DNA of 64,000 nucleotides from Cyclina sinensis (Eukaryota; Mollusca; Bivalvia; Venerida; Veneridae). Below the pieces are notes generated by a model, which did not search any database, was not told the origin of the DNA, and was given only the letters and a program-made list of their open reading frames with translations. Below are positions 12,427-24,467 of this stretch, piece by piece (position 1 is the stretch's first letter; every line of letters starts with the position of its first letter). The stretch is from NCBI GenBank assembly GCA_012932295.1, contig JAAONU010000002.1, positions 18,879,770 to 18,943,769 of the forward strand. The letters run 5' to 3'. A program made the translations under genes and the position numbers.

Positions 12427-12895
12427 AGAAAGTAGGTCACTAGGTCAGAATCTAGGTCAGCTGATATCAAATTTCAATTTTATATCCAAAACTGTGCACC
12501 TGGTACAAATTTCATAGCTGTACATCGAAAAACAAGAAAGTAGGTCACTAGGTCAAAATCTAGGCCAGCTCATATCAAAGTTTATATCTACATCTAAAAC
12601 TGTTAACATGGTCCAAATTTCATAGCTGTATATCAAATAACAAAAAAAGGTAGGTCACTAGGTCAAAATTTAGGTCATCTAATATCAAAGTTCATTTCTA
12701 CATCTGAAACTGTACAAATGGTCCAAATTACATAGCTGTACATCAAAAAACAAGAAAGTAGGTCACTAGGTCAAAATCTAGGCCAGCTCATATCAAAGTT
12801 CAATTCTACATCTGAAACTGTGCACATGGTCCAAATTTCATAGCGGTATATCAAATAACAAAAAAAGTTGGTCACTGAATGAAAAATTTGTTCCC
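12427..12895 (+). repeat. tandem array, ~104-bp unit
   Basis: About four and a half units of 'CAAGAAAGTAGGTCACTAGG', 'TCAAAATCTAGG', 'CATATCAAAGTTC', 'ACATCTGAAACTGT', 'GGTCCAAATTTCATAGCTGT'. There is no cap hairpin on either side. Confidence 0.85.
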
Positions 12896-12905
12896 TGGTT
12901 TGATA

Positions 12906-13580
12906 CAGTAAAACCTGCCTTAACGGTCACCTTTGTATAGCGTGACCCTGCTCATAATGGTCACTTCGTGGTCCGCCTGATGAAATTCACTATATAATGC
13001 ACCTTTTTATAACGTGACCCTGCTCAACGCGGTCAGCGGTCAGCCTAAACACCGCACTTCAAGGTATATAGCAGCCAGTAACCTGTCATCGATTGGTAGT
13101 TTTCACGACGTGTGAAAATTTCAAGTGCAAAGGGAAATCACTCTGATCAATGTAAAAAGAATATTGCCGCCACGTCAACGATAAACGAGTCGATAATTAA
13201 GGTAATTATGTATTGTTTTCGCCACTTATTAGTGTTATTCATTAGTCTGTGGAAAAATTGATTGAATAGGGCAGTTATCAAAGTGTTTGATTGAAATTAA
13301 AGTCTTATTTTTCACACAACAAAATGATCTAACTCGATAATTCGTTGTTGAAATTTGTGATTAATTTTTTAATTCAGAATACTTATTTATCTTTCAAATA
13401 AATCATTTTCAAAAAATATCACATGTATATGATAATAAACAGAAGAGTTCTGTGCATGTTTTTCTATAAGTTAGTGCAAACTGATCATCTGAAAATATAC
13501 ACCTGTATATAGTGGTCACCTGTCTATAGTGGTCACTTTTGCAGTTTTCCTTGGATGACCGCTATATACAGGTTATACTG
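12906..13580. mobile_element. Tigger/pogo-like MITE, TA target duplication
   Basis: Ends are CAGTAAAACCTGCCTTAACG and, inverted, CAGTATAACCTGTATATAGC, flanked by TA on both sides (12904-12905 and 13581-13582). CAGT termini, TA duplication and imperfect subterminal 'GGTCACC' copies are the pattern of pogo/Tigger DNA transposons. There is no transposase frame inside; it is 675 bp long. Confidence 0.8.
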
Positions 13581-15536
13581 TACGTATAAAAGACTTGCGA
13601 AATGAAAAATAATTGCCCACCGCCTTCTGTTTGATTTACACATTGATGCTGTGTGTAACTGCATAAAAGTAAAATTTACACTTTTAAATGGTGTTTTTCG
13701 AAAATAACTCGCTTTGCTACTCAATTTCCAAACATCAAACAGTATGGAGCATAAAAAAGCACTCCTATTTCAGCTCAAAAGTAACTGTGTAAACGTTGTT
13801 TATCTTTCAACTGACTTCAAAGGAGCCGACTTCTACGAACAAGTGGGCTGACATAGTGCTAGCTGCAAACATTAGGCTAAAGGATTTCATTTATTAATTT
13901 GAAGGCAACAACAGAAGCTATCAATTATCGAACTTGTTTTTCACGGTCATTTGGTCTTTGACAAGTTTATTAGAGTGTAATTGGAACGGATTAGCGAGGT
14001 GTGATATACACAGACGGTCTGGGACGGATTCGTTTTTGGCAGATTTTTACACTGTCTGGATTTACATTAGGTGAATTTCTGGACCAATTAAAATGAGATG
14101 CGAACTGGTCCAAAATGTTCTGAATCGGTAAAAACCAATGATTTATCGGACTTTTGCAAGCCTGCTCCCAGGGCAGGGCCAATTTTGACCCTAGGGCTTT
14201 AATTTGAACAATCTTTGTAGAGGTCCACAATGTTTCAAGCCCAATATCTAAGCTCCAGCCTTTGAAGCTTCAGAGGATAATTTTCTTATAAGTTTTTACT
14301 ATATGTATATAATGAAAATCTCGGGCAGGCTCAATTTTTACCCCAGGGATATAATTTGTAAAAAACTTGGTAGAGGTTCACTAGACAATGATTTATGCCG
14401 AATATCTAAGCTCTAACCTTTGTGGTTTTAGAGAAGAAGTTTTTGCTTTTTTTAAGTTTTTACTATAATTATGTATATTAGAAAAATTATGACCCAATCC
14501 CTGCCTGGGCAGGGCAATTTTCAACCCTTGGGCTATAATTTGAACAATAACTGTAGGGGTCCTCAATGTTTTATGTGAAATATCAAAGCTCCAGCCTTTG
14601 CAGTTTTAAAGCAGAAGAGTTTTTTTAAAGATTTTACTATATGCATATATGGAAAACCCATGACCCCGCTGGGGCGGGACCGGTTTTGATCTTAGGGCTA
14701 TAATTTGAACAATCTTTGTAGAGGCCCAATAAACGTTTCATGCCAAATATCTAAGCTCTAGCCTTTGCAGTTTCAAAGGAGAAGCCTTTTATTACTATAC
14801 ACATATAAGGAAAACCTATGACCAATTTTGACACTAGGGGTATAATTTGAACAACTTTGGTAGAGAACCTACCAAAACCTACTGGTTACTGACAAGAAAA
14901 GTTTTAAGGTTTTTACTATGTCAGTCTTTACAAAAATCAAGTGACCCTATGGGCAGGGTCAAATTTGACCACTGGAGCATAATTTTAACAATCTTAGAAG
15001 AGGACCTATTGATGATACTCTATCCAAAATATCTAAGCCCTAGGCCTTGTGGTTTGAAGATTTTCAAAGTTTTCCCTGTATAAGCATTTATAAAATCAAG
15101 AGAACCCCAGGGTGGAGCCAATAATAACCCCAGGGACATAATTTGAACAATCTTTGTAGAGGACCTTCTGGCTGAACAAGTATTCCAAATATCAAATCCC
15201 AAGGCATACAGTCTAACCTGTCTTAAGAGACCACACAAGGGAGAAAGGAAATATGGTCTCCTAAGACAGGTGGTCTCTTAACTAAGGATTTGTGATGGCA
15301 ACGTTACCGAGTTACACCATATTCTTTTCAATGCATTAAATGGTGTACGTTTTAAAATGTAAGTGTGCATTGTAAAACATGTAAATACTGCATGTATGCA
15401 CATTAAAATGATTTTATCTGAATAAAACTACAGGAAATTTTAATGACTTTTTCCACAATGCCAATATTCCACAAATAAAATTCAACCCTGTGCTATATAC
15501 AGTACATTAAAATGTTTCTAGTACAATAAAATGGTA

Positions 15537-15596
15537 AAAAAAAAAATAAAAAAAAAAAAAAAATAAAAAAAAAATAAAAAAAAAAAAAATAAAAAC
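15537..15596 (+). repeat. A-rich low-complexity tract
   Basis: Runs of A broken by single T residues, inside the Tigger-like element. On the minus strand it lies downstream of the transposase remnant. Confidence 0.9.
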
Positions 15597-15615
15597 TTTT
15601 GTGCTTGTTCCTATA

Positions 15616-15891
15616 TTAAATGTAGAGATATGTTTTTTTTCTGCATATTACCATTTTGAAACCATTTCTGAAGTTCTTTAATGTCGTTGTTTTGAGTAAG
15701 TCCAGAACAACGCCGCTTTTTGTACCACTTACATTGCTTTCATAGTCCTCAATAAATTCCAGTTTTTGTTTACGTATGGATGGAATCTGCGTTTTCCCGA
15801 CTCCCATTTTGCGACAAGAAACACCTTTTTCAAGTTTATTTATCACTGCCATTCATTCTTCTAATGTTAAAACTTTCCCTTCTGCAGCCAT
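15616..15891 (-). pseudogene. pogo/Tigger (CENP-B-like) transposase, N-terminal remnant
   Basis: A start ATG at 15891 opens MAAEGKVLTLEE, then a TGA stop (15855-15853) interrupts the frame. It continues MAVINKLEKGVSCRKMGVGK and then SIRKQKLEFIEDYESNVSG. This is the typical layout of the first helix-turn-helix (psq/CENP-B N type) of pogo-like transposases, which binds the element's terminal repeats. The second DNA-binding domain degenerates after about residue 60, and the DDE domain is absent. A short deletion inside the helix-turn-helix is likely, because the spacing is a few residues shorter than usual for the family. It lies inside, and in the same orientation as, the element at 15209-16094, so it once belonged to it. 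Confidence 0.7.
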
Positions 15892-16720
15892 ATTAGCCAA
15901 TAAAATTGTTCTGATCATTTACCGGTCGCATAGAAACGTTAAGGTGGTGAAATATTAAGGTCGGTAGTCGCGTGTCGCAGGGGGTTGTTTAACTAAGTTA
16001 AATTAATGAATAAAAACGCTCGGGAGGAATTTGTAATGGTTGTATAAGGCAGGGAGTCGCTTGAGAAAGGTGGTCGGATGGGCGGGGTAGACTGTAGTAG
16101 TTTCAGAGAAGATTTTTTGTTTTCTTATATGTAAAATTATGTTGCAGCTTGGGCAGGGCCAATTTAGACCCAAGGGCCATAATTTGAATAAATTTGGTAG
16201 AGGTCATCTATACAATGCTACATAGTAAACATTTTTGTTCTAGACCTTGCAGTTTCTGAGAGTGAGATTTTTGAAGTTTTCAAAATCTATTCTAAGCTCC
16301 TGCCACCCAGATTAGCAATGGACTGGAACCATTAGAACAACTCTGACAGAACTTCCTGCAAGGAAGATTCCAGGCAAGTTTTATCAAATTTGGTCTACTG
16401 ATTTCAGAGAAAATGGCCTTTGAAACAATTGTGGACGATGGAAAATCATCAATCCTGCATGCTCAACTGAACTAGAAGTTATTTCAAAATATGATCCTGG
16501 TGGCCATATTTTTCACAGATTGCAAAAACTTGCAAGGAATATCCTAAGCATGTTTCATCAAAGGCAGCTTAGTGGTATAGGAGGAGAAGTCATTCAAGTC
16601 AAACTGTTGATGATGCACACCACATGACACACGCCGACAGACACTGGTTAATCAATGATCACAAAAACTCACCCTTGAGCACTTCATACACAGGTGAGCT
16701 AATAAAAGGAGATAACTGAA

Positions 16721-19370
16721 ACAAGAGGGCCATGATGGCCCTGAATTGCTCACCTGATAGACCATGAAACGATATTGTAGACATAATGAGGAGAGAATTG
16801 GTGAAAGAAGGGCATGTGTCCACACTTGCTGATTGGTGAAGTTTTAACTTTACATGAACTGTTTTAATAATTTCCAGTTTACCTCATTTCGTCTAGATGA
16901 TAAATACATGGAAAATGTTAACATTTCAAAGTCATTAGACTTTCGATACATTTTTTTTTTCTTTGTAAGTTAACATGAAACTATTGTATGAAGTACAAAT
17001 TGAAATATGGATATCTGAAACAGGTGTAATGTTTTCATTTTGGCTGAAGGTAGTTTCCTTCAGAAATGTACAGTCTAGAAGTGACTTTTGTGTTAGGGTA
17101 TATGCTATTTTGAGACAGTATTTAAGTTACATAATGGTATGCAGTTAACCTGTGTTGGTAAATTCTGTACCAGTACAGAATTTGAGAGCACGTTATGACA
17201 CACAAGATAGGTGATCCACAGACCATGGACTGTACGTACTGAACTCAGCAGTTGGGAAGACCGAAGCAAACTTTGCAGACTAAGATCAGATGGCTATATA
17301 AACTATATATAAAATGAATTGACTATGGGGCGGGGTCAATTTGACCCCGGGGATCATGATTTGAGCAAACTTGGTTAAGGTCTACTAGGTCATGCTACAT
17401 GCAAAATTTCTAAGCTCTAGGCTTTCTGGTTCTGGAGTAGAAGATTTTTTGAAGTTTTTCCTATATAAACTCTATATAAAATCAACTGACCCCCAGGCGG
17501 GGTCAATTTGACCCCGGGGATCATGATTTGAGCAAACTTGGTAGAAGTCTACTAGTTAATGCTACATGCAAAATATCTAAGCTCCAGGCCTGCAGTTCTG
17601 GAGAAGAAGATTTTTGAAGTTTTTCCTATATAAACTATATATAAAATGAATTGACTATGGGGCGGGGTCAATTTGACCCCGGGGATCATGATTTAAGCAA
17701 ACTTGGTAAAGGTCTACTAGGTAATGCTACATGCAAAATATCTAAGCTCCAGGCTTTGTGGTTCTGGAGAAGAAGATTTTTGAAGTTTTTCCTATATAAA
17801 CTCTATATAAAATCAATTGACCCCCGGGCGGGGTCAACTTGACCCCGGGGATCATGATTTGAGCAAACTTGGTAGAAGTCTACTAGGTAATGCTACATGC
17901 AAAATATCTAAGCTCCAGGCTTTGTGGTTCTGGAGAAGAAGATTTTTGAAGTTTTTCCTATATAAACTCTATATAAAATCAATTGACCCCCGGGGCGGGG
18001 TCAATCTGACCCCGGGGATCATGATTTGAGCAAACTTGGTTAAGGTCTACTTGGTTATGCTACATGCAAAATTTCTAAGCTCTAGGCTTTCTGGTTCTGG
18101 AGTAGAAGATTTTTTGAAGTTTTTCCTATATAAACTCTATATAAAATCAACTGACCCCCAGGCGGGGTCAATTTGACCCCGGGGATCATGATTTGAGCAA
18201 ACTTGGTAGAAGTCTACTAGTTAATGCTACATGCAAAATATCTAAGCTCCAGGCCTGCAGTTCTGGAGAAGAAGATTTTTGAAGTTTTTCCTATATAAAC
18301 TATATATAAAATGAATTGACTATGGGGCGGGGTCAATTTGACCCCGGGGATCATGATTTAAGCAAACTTGGTAAAGGTCTACTAGGTAATGCTACATGCA
18401 AAATATCTAAGCTCCAGGCTTTGTGGTTCTGGAGAAGAAGATTTTTGAAGTTTTTCCTATATAAACTCTATATAAAATCAATTGACCCCCGGGCGGGGTC
18501 AACTTGACCCCGGGGATCATGATTTGAGCAAACTTGGTAGAAGTCTACTAGGTAATGCTACATGCAAAATATCTAAGCTCCAGGCTTTGTGGTTCTGGAG
18601 AAGAAGATTTTTGAAGTTTTTCCTATATAAACTCTATATAAAATCAATTGACCCCCGGGGCGGGGTCAATCTGACCCCGGGGATCATGATTTGAGCAAAC
18701 TTGGTTAAGGTCTACTTGGTTATGCTACATGCAAAATATCTAAGCTCTAGCCTTTGTGGTTCTGGAGAAGAAGATTTTTGAAGTTTTTCCTATATAAACT
18801 CTATATAAAATTAACTGACCCCCGGGCGGGATCAACTTGACCCCGGGGATCATGATTTGAGCAAACTTGGTAGAAGTCTACTAGTTAATGCTACATGCAA
18901 AATATCTAAGCGCCAGGCTTTGTGGTTCTGGAGAAGAAGATTTTTGAAGTTTTTCCTATATAAATTCTAAGTAAAATCTATTTACCCCCGGGGCTGAACC
19001 AGTTTGACCCCGGAAGTCATGGTTTTAGCAAACTTGACAGAGGTCCCCTAGATGATGCTTCATACCAAATATGAAAGCTCTGGGCCTTGTTATTTCAGAC
19101 AAGAAGATTTTTGAAATTTCCATTTTAAAAACACCTTTTAGGGCCTCACAGCCATATTGTGCATTGGACCGGAACCATTTCAGCAAACTTGGTAAAGGGA
19201 CATCTAAGGACCATTAGTATGAAGTTATTTTAAAATTGGGCCAGGGGTTTAGGAGGAGATGTCATTTAAAGAAAATGTTGACGACGGACGACGGACGACG
19301 GACGGACGACGGACGCCGGACACAAGGGTATCCTAATAGCTCACTCTGTCACTGTGTGACAGGTGAGCTA
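16721..19370 (+). mobile_element. complete hairpin-capped array element with array B
   Basis: The 5' cap ACAAGAGGGCCATGATGGCC starts at 16721. After ~540 bp of non-repeated sequence (16765-17300) come about eleven array B units of ~166 bp, a (GACGGAC)n tract (19279-19320), and the intact 3' cap hairpin TAGCTCACTCTGTCAC / GTGACAGGTGAGCTA (19337-19370). It follows the previous element's 3' cap by only 18 bp, giving two elements head to tail. Confidence 0.85.
17393..18733 (+). repeat. 665-bp higher-order repeat within array B
   Basis: A block of four ~166-bp units is repeated at an offset of exactly 665 bp (17393-18068 against 18058-18733), and I see no difference between copies. Neighbouring single units inside a block differ at many positions. 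This marks a recent unequal-exchange or amplification event acting on a four-unit block. Confidence 0.9.
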
Positions 19371-20430
19371 AAAATGTGGCAAAGCAGTTATAATTTCTCA
19401 AACTTAATGTTTACAATGTCTATCAATATTTTTCATATCAACTAAATCCCTTTTATAATCTTAGAGACATGCTCTGACAAGCATTATGACATTTTAATAA
19501 GAATTATAAAGGGGAATAACTCAAAAAGGGGGAAGGTAGAGTTATATTTCTTGAACAATGTTTTTCCTAGCACTCCCCTCTATCAATGTGCCCAATTTCT
19601 ACTAAATGCCTTTCATAGTTTTATAGTTATGCCTCTGAAAAGCAAAATGTATTAAAGGGAGATAATGAGAAAACTAGATAAGATGAGTTAAGGTACTTGT
19701 GCTCTGCACTTACTCTCAATGTCCAATATCATTGTTTAAAGAAAATCCCTTCACTGGTACTGATTTATACTCCAGCAAAGCCTGACAGACTTACTGACAG
19801 GGAAGTCACCAACAATATGCTCTCCCCTTTGGGGAACATGACCCTACAGTGTTATACCCAGTTCGGCGCTACAGTATAGAATTTAATTTAATGGGGTTCC
19901 AGTTTGACTGGTTTCCTTGAGATTTTAGGATCTACTTTGGTAAAACAGTAATCTATAATAGAGCATGAATAATGGTAAGAGCATTACAACATTACTACCA
20001 ATTACCAATGATTACCATACAGGATTTCATACTTAGTAAGTAGTACATGTCACAAGATTTCTTCAACAGACTGACCAACAGACAAACTGACTGACCTATC
20101 ATAAGATGTATGTATAATTGTGCATCAGTATAACATATATCAGTGATTCACACCCCACTAGTGCTAAGACTTAAACTGAGTGCATGGGTGGAACAAAAAA
20201 TAAGTGTTAGGGAAGAATTTTATATTACTGATGACAATAGGTTATTCTTAAGTTTACTAAATAAATGTAGACAAACCAGACTTCTACTAGAACAGCCTAA
20301 AAGAGAAACAATACTGAGCAGGGCAAATTCCCAACAAAATTTCTGACTTCTTTTAATGCATGCATGCAGAAGAAACAAAAATATTATGTAAAGTTTAAAT
20401 CCTAGGCAACAATATGTTTAGCGATTTGAA
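19371..20430. other. no gene or clear repeat seen
   Basis: AT-rich sequence with short open frames only. An imperfect repeat of 'AAAGGG.GATAATG' type near 19500-19680 hints at old array sequence. Confidence 0.5.
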
Positions 20431-20439
20431 TATGTCATT

Positions 20440-22000
20440 TTTTAAATGAAAGGGAATAATTATGTCAACATAAAAGCAAGAGTTATGACACTTGACATTG
20501 GGACTTTCCTTAAGACCAATCCTCATATAATATAACTTACATTAAGGCTAACACCTGTACTGGTTCCTGAGTTATTCAAGGGAATGTTATTTTTGTGAAA
20601 TTTTCTAAGTAGCAAAAAGAAAGCATAATTATGGCAAAATAAAAATTACAGTTCTAATCACAATTCCTTCTTGACATGATATTCATAACATTCATAAAAG
20701 AAACATTTTCTAAATGAAAAGAGGGCATATATATGTCAAAATGCAAGTCAAAGTTATAACACTTGCCCTATGGCATTTTCTTGTGACACTTCATCAGCAA
20801 TGGTACCTTATATGCAGGAACAGTTGGTAAGTGAAAAGGGGGCATAATTACAACTAAATACAAGTCAGAGTTATCACACTTGGGACTTGGAGATGGCCTC
20901 TCTTTCTCCATAAATGTTTTAAGTTTCAAGTTAATAACTATACTGGTTCCATAGATATTCAGGAAAAATGTAAATTTTTGGACATTTTCTAAGTGAAAAA
21001 GGGGTATAATTAAGTCAAAATACAACTTTGGTTTCAGAAATATTCAAGCAAAACAAAAACTATGTCAGAGATACAAATGCCCCTAAAACATGACAATGGT
21101 CATAGTCATGGTAACTTATAACTTGATGTTAGCTTGATCGCATGTGCCAAAGTTTTTTGCAGTCTGTGAAGTAAACAAAGATCCTATGTGTCTAGAGGTA
21201 AGACTATTATAAGTCCTTTACCTATTTGCATAGTTACCCATAAGTCATCACATATCTTTCACAGAAAAAGTGTTTCAAATCAGTTTCTTACCTTTTAACT
21301 TTGGATTTTTATGCTCCATTTGAACACCACAGGTGAAAATATAGTTCAGTTATAAAATTGTAGGAGTTGCGCACAGACGCACTTCTGAATAAAACTAAAC
21401 AAAGGGCAATAACTCTACCAAAAATGATTGAACCACAAAAGCCTGAGTATATGCACTGCAGCACTTGATAATGATCTTTGTGTGAAAGATTGGTGAACAA
21501 TGCATGAGAAATGTAGGAGTTGTGTACAGCAGCATTGATAAGTAAAATTAAAAAAGGGCAATTACTATGCCAAAAATGATTGAACTGCAAAAGCCATGAT
21601 CATTCTATATAGTTTGGTGAACATAATATGAAAATTGAAGAAGGAATTGTGCATAGAAGCAATATTAAGTAAAATTCAACAAAGGGCAATAATTATGCCA
21701 AAAATAATGGAATGGGAAAGCCCTGACACTTGATAGTGATCATATTGTGAAAGTTTGGTGAAAATCGAATGGGAAATGTAGGAGGAGTTGCACACACAGA
21801 AATACTAAGTAAAATTAAACAAAGGATAATTAGTCTGCCAAATATTCTTGAATCGCAAAAACCAGTGTATATGCCCTGAGGCACTTGATACTGATCATTG
21901 TGTGAATGTTTGGTGAAAATCAAATAAGAATTGTTGGAGGATTTCCCACAGAAGATGGAATGGACGGACAAAATAACAGACGGACAGTGAGACTATGATT
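20440..22000 (+). repeat. two degenerate tandem arrays (~140-150 bp units)
   Basis: About four units built of 'GGGCATAATTATG', 'CAAGTCAGAGTTAT' and 'ATACTGGTTCC' occupy 20440-21060. About four units built of 'AAAGGGCAATAACTCTGCC', 'CACTTGATAATGATC' and 'TTTGGTGAA' occupy 21340-21960 and end in ACGGACAAAATAACAGACGG. The GACGG-type tail after the second array matches the tail position in the capped elements, but no hairpin follows. Confidence 0.65.
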
Positions 22001-22548
22001 GTTATGGGTATTTGACTGAATTTCATACCATGGGCTTTGAATGTTAATGCTAAGATGTACATCAAAACCTAACATTCCACTGATATGAAAACACTCTGGA
22101 TTGTAAATGGAGGGAGGATTACCAAAGCAAAATGTGTGCCTTGACATGAACCTTCACCTGCTATCCAGCCAACAGTCTTTCAGAGCTTTAAACACTTTGA
22201 TTTGAAAATATACCTGTTATTGTCAATTAGCTCCAGCTGACTTTAAGGTCAATATAAAAAGGCTTAAATGGTTCAGGTTTGAACTTGAAAATTATATCAG
22301 AGACAATGATTTGATTTAAACTGCAATTTTAAAACAGCAACACAAATACAGAAATCCTTTTCTACATTTTTTATGGGTACTTGCTTTAAAAGCTTTATGT
22401 TTGCTGTAGTTAGGAATTAGTGCCACAAATGACAAATGTATGGACCTAAACCTCCCTACAACATTTCTCCATTGCCTATTTTGTTTGCAAAGTCCAAAAT
22501 GCAGTTCAAATATGGTTTTCACAGCACTGATATTAACAACACAATATA

Positions 22549-23884
22549 CTGTCCAACCTTACCTAAGCAGCCAGCCAAGGGAAACAGTAATTTTGGCTGC
22601 TTAAGCAAGGTGACCACCTATTTAGGCGGTAATGTTGGCTCGCTTTCTTAAGTACTAGTAGGCATGTGGTTACTTTGAACACATAATTATAACACTTTAT
22701 CAATTGTTATATACAAATGTATCTTTATTAATTTTTTAATATAATATAATAAGATATTTCAAGTTCAAAATACAATACATATTGTATCTTTCAATCATTT
22801 AAATTTGTTTAGATATTATCATTATTATCACTGACTTTCTAATTGCGACACGAGCGGTCTCATCTTTACTCCAAGAAGTTCAAAACATTTGTTTACTAAG
22901 TGCTTTCTTAGTTAACATATGACTCAGTAATAGCATATCTGAAAATTACTTTGTTCTAAGTTTACATTTTATCTTCGAAAGTAACAAAACATTCTTAAAA
23001 GATAGAAATTAATATTGATTTGATTTTAATGCAGTCACGAAATTTGATCAAATGGTTATGAGTTCTTTCCTTTCCGCGTAATCAGGATGATTTGAACAAG
23101 AAGGTGTTCTCCAAATGAGCCAAGATATAGAATAAAGCATAGTATTACTTAACTTCATTTTCTTTTACTCTATGACAGATTTAAAATAGAGTTCAATTAA
23201 AAAGCAAGTTTCTTTGGTGCTTATATTTATTTTAATTTCTGTTGACCTCTGAAGTCAATACCTTTTGTAATTATAAAACAAACTTCTCAACACCTAATGA
23301 GATCAAAGGTTAAATCAACAGTGCATGCATAACAAGTAGTAGCCGAATTAACACACTGATATGTTAAAGCACTGTGTATTTGTCACATGTTTGCCTTCTA
23401 GGGTTTATTCTGGGGCTTGTCAAAATATATTCACAGACTATAATTATGTGACCACTAAATTGGGTCGATTTTTGGCAAATTGAATGCAATTCGTGTGGCT
23501 GCTGGCCGCAGACATAAAGTGACCATTTGATTAATGTGTTATTTAGAAGGATTTTCGACGGGAGCGTCATGAAATGACCGTTGACACCAGGTGACCACCA
23601 ATATAAGGTGACCTTTAGGGCAGGTTATACTGTAATATTTGAAAGCATTTTACTTCACTTTGAAAAGACAGTAGCATGCCATCAACCAAGTTTGGAACAG
23701 TATATAGGAAAAATGTAGTAATGTTTCTGCCCAATATATTAGATTTTGGGGAAAAGTTTAGGACAAAATTAAGAAACCACGTGCCAAAGCGAGCCAACAT
23801 TGCCCCCCTAAATAGCTGGTCACTTTGCTTAAGCAGCCAAAATTACTGTTTCCCTTAGCTGGCTGCTTAAGTAAAGTTGGACTG
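22549..23884. mobile_element. long-TIR DNA transposon, pogo/Tigger-like ends, no transposase
   Basis: The first ~98 bp (22549-22646) and last ~99 bp (23786-23884) form an inverted repeat containing 'AAGCAGCCAGC.AAGGGAAA' and 'AATGTTGGCTCGCTTT'. TA flanks both ends (22547-22548, 23885-23886). The inverted right end begins CAGTCCAAC; the left has CTGTCCAAC, one substitution. The interior (1.1 kb) has no coding frame of note. Confidence 0.8.
23590..23634. mobile_element. single terminus of another Tigger-like element
   Basis: 'GGTGACCACCAATATAAGGT' followed by 'GGGCAGGTTATACTGTA' closely matches the right end of the element at 12906-13580. No matching left end was found nearby, so this is a solo end or remnant nested in the long-TIR element. 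Confidence 0.55.
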
Positions 23885-24245
23885 TAAATACATTTTATAC
23901 AAACATATTTTGATGTCTTATTTATTTTTTGCTGTATTATTTATTGTCTAATACAAACATTTGAAAAAATTATCCAAGTGTACTAAATGGAAAAGAATTA
24001 AAGAATACATGTTCTGGAGATGAAGGAATGTAATAGTTCTAACAGGTCTTTGTGTACATAAATCATTCTTTAACAGTTATTATGTAAAAGAACAAGGAAT
24101 TAAATATACAAAGATATCACAAAATGCAATTCCTCCTTAAAGTCCTTCTCCCAGTCAGTGTCAGACGATCAAATTCTAACGAAGAAGCAAGTCCATAGTC
24201 CGTAAAACAAAAAGATGCAATGCATTTAAGAATACAAAAATAACT

Positions 24246-24314
24246 AGAACTGGATTCAAACCCCAATCTTAGCACATTGAAGGGTTACACTCTAACCACT
24301 GAGCTAAAGAATCA
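24246..24314 (-). tRNA. tRNA-like pseudogene or SINE head
   Basis: On the minus strand TAGCTCAGTGGTTAGAG is a perfect A box, followed 30 nt on by the B-box-like GGTTTGAATCC. The T-loop pairing and acceptor stem are imperfect. The spacing fits a tRNA body, but a functional gene is unlikely; it is either a pseudo-tRNA or the 5' head of a SINE different from the main one here. Confidence 0.5.
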
Positions 24315-24467
24315 ATCAGTTATTATTAATTAGTTATTGTAATCCGTGGTATGAAATACCCAAATACACAAAAATATACCCAAAACACTTGAAATATACC
24401 TTAATATTGATAAAAGACAGGTTTTTTAAACAAATATTATTGTTATGTATGTCTCTACAATGCAAAG

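Larger units (their letters stand above)
15209..16094 (-). mobile_element. Tigger/pogo-like element with transposase remnant
   Basis: Ends are CAGTCTAACCTGTCTTAAGA and, inverted, CAGTCTACCCCGCCCATCCG; TA flanks both sides (15207-15208, 16095-16096). It sits inside an array B unit: joining the flanks across one TA restores '..AAGGCATAGTAGTTTCAGAG..' as in other units. The interior holds a helix-turn-helix remnant on the minus strand and a 60-bp A-rich tract (15537-15596). Confidence 0.85.
14165..16706 (+). mobile_element. array B element with a 3' cap, interrupted by a Tigger-like insertion
   Basis: Degenerate ~165-bp array B units ('GGGCAGGGCCAATTTTGACC', 'TAATTTGAACAATCTTTGTAG') run from about 14165 to 16330. 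After tail sequence with a short 'CACATGACACACGCCGACAGACAC' tract comes the variant 3' cap CACAAAAACTCACCC...CAGGTGAGCTA (16670-16702). The Tigger-like element 15209-16094 interrupts it. The 5' cap is absent. Confidence 0.65.

Noticed and set aside
17651..18694. Repeated open frames of 63-70 codons in array B
   Set aside because: They are identical because the DNA is a tandem repeat. The frame is not kept in other units of the same array, and there is no promoter or relative.
20143..20346. 67-codon open frame with polar residues
   Set aside because: No splice sites or recognisable motif, and the flanks are AT-rich; it can occur by chance.
24246..24314. Functional tRNA gene on the minus strand
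   Set aside because: The A box is perfect, but the B box and stems are impaired and no terminator T-run follows at the right place; listed as tRNA-like only.
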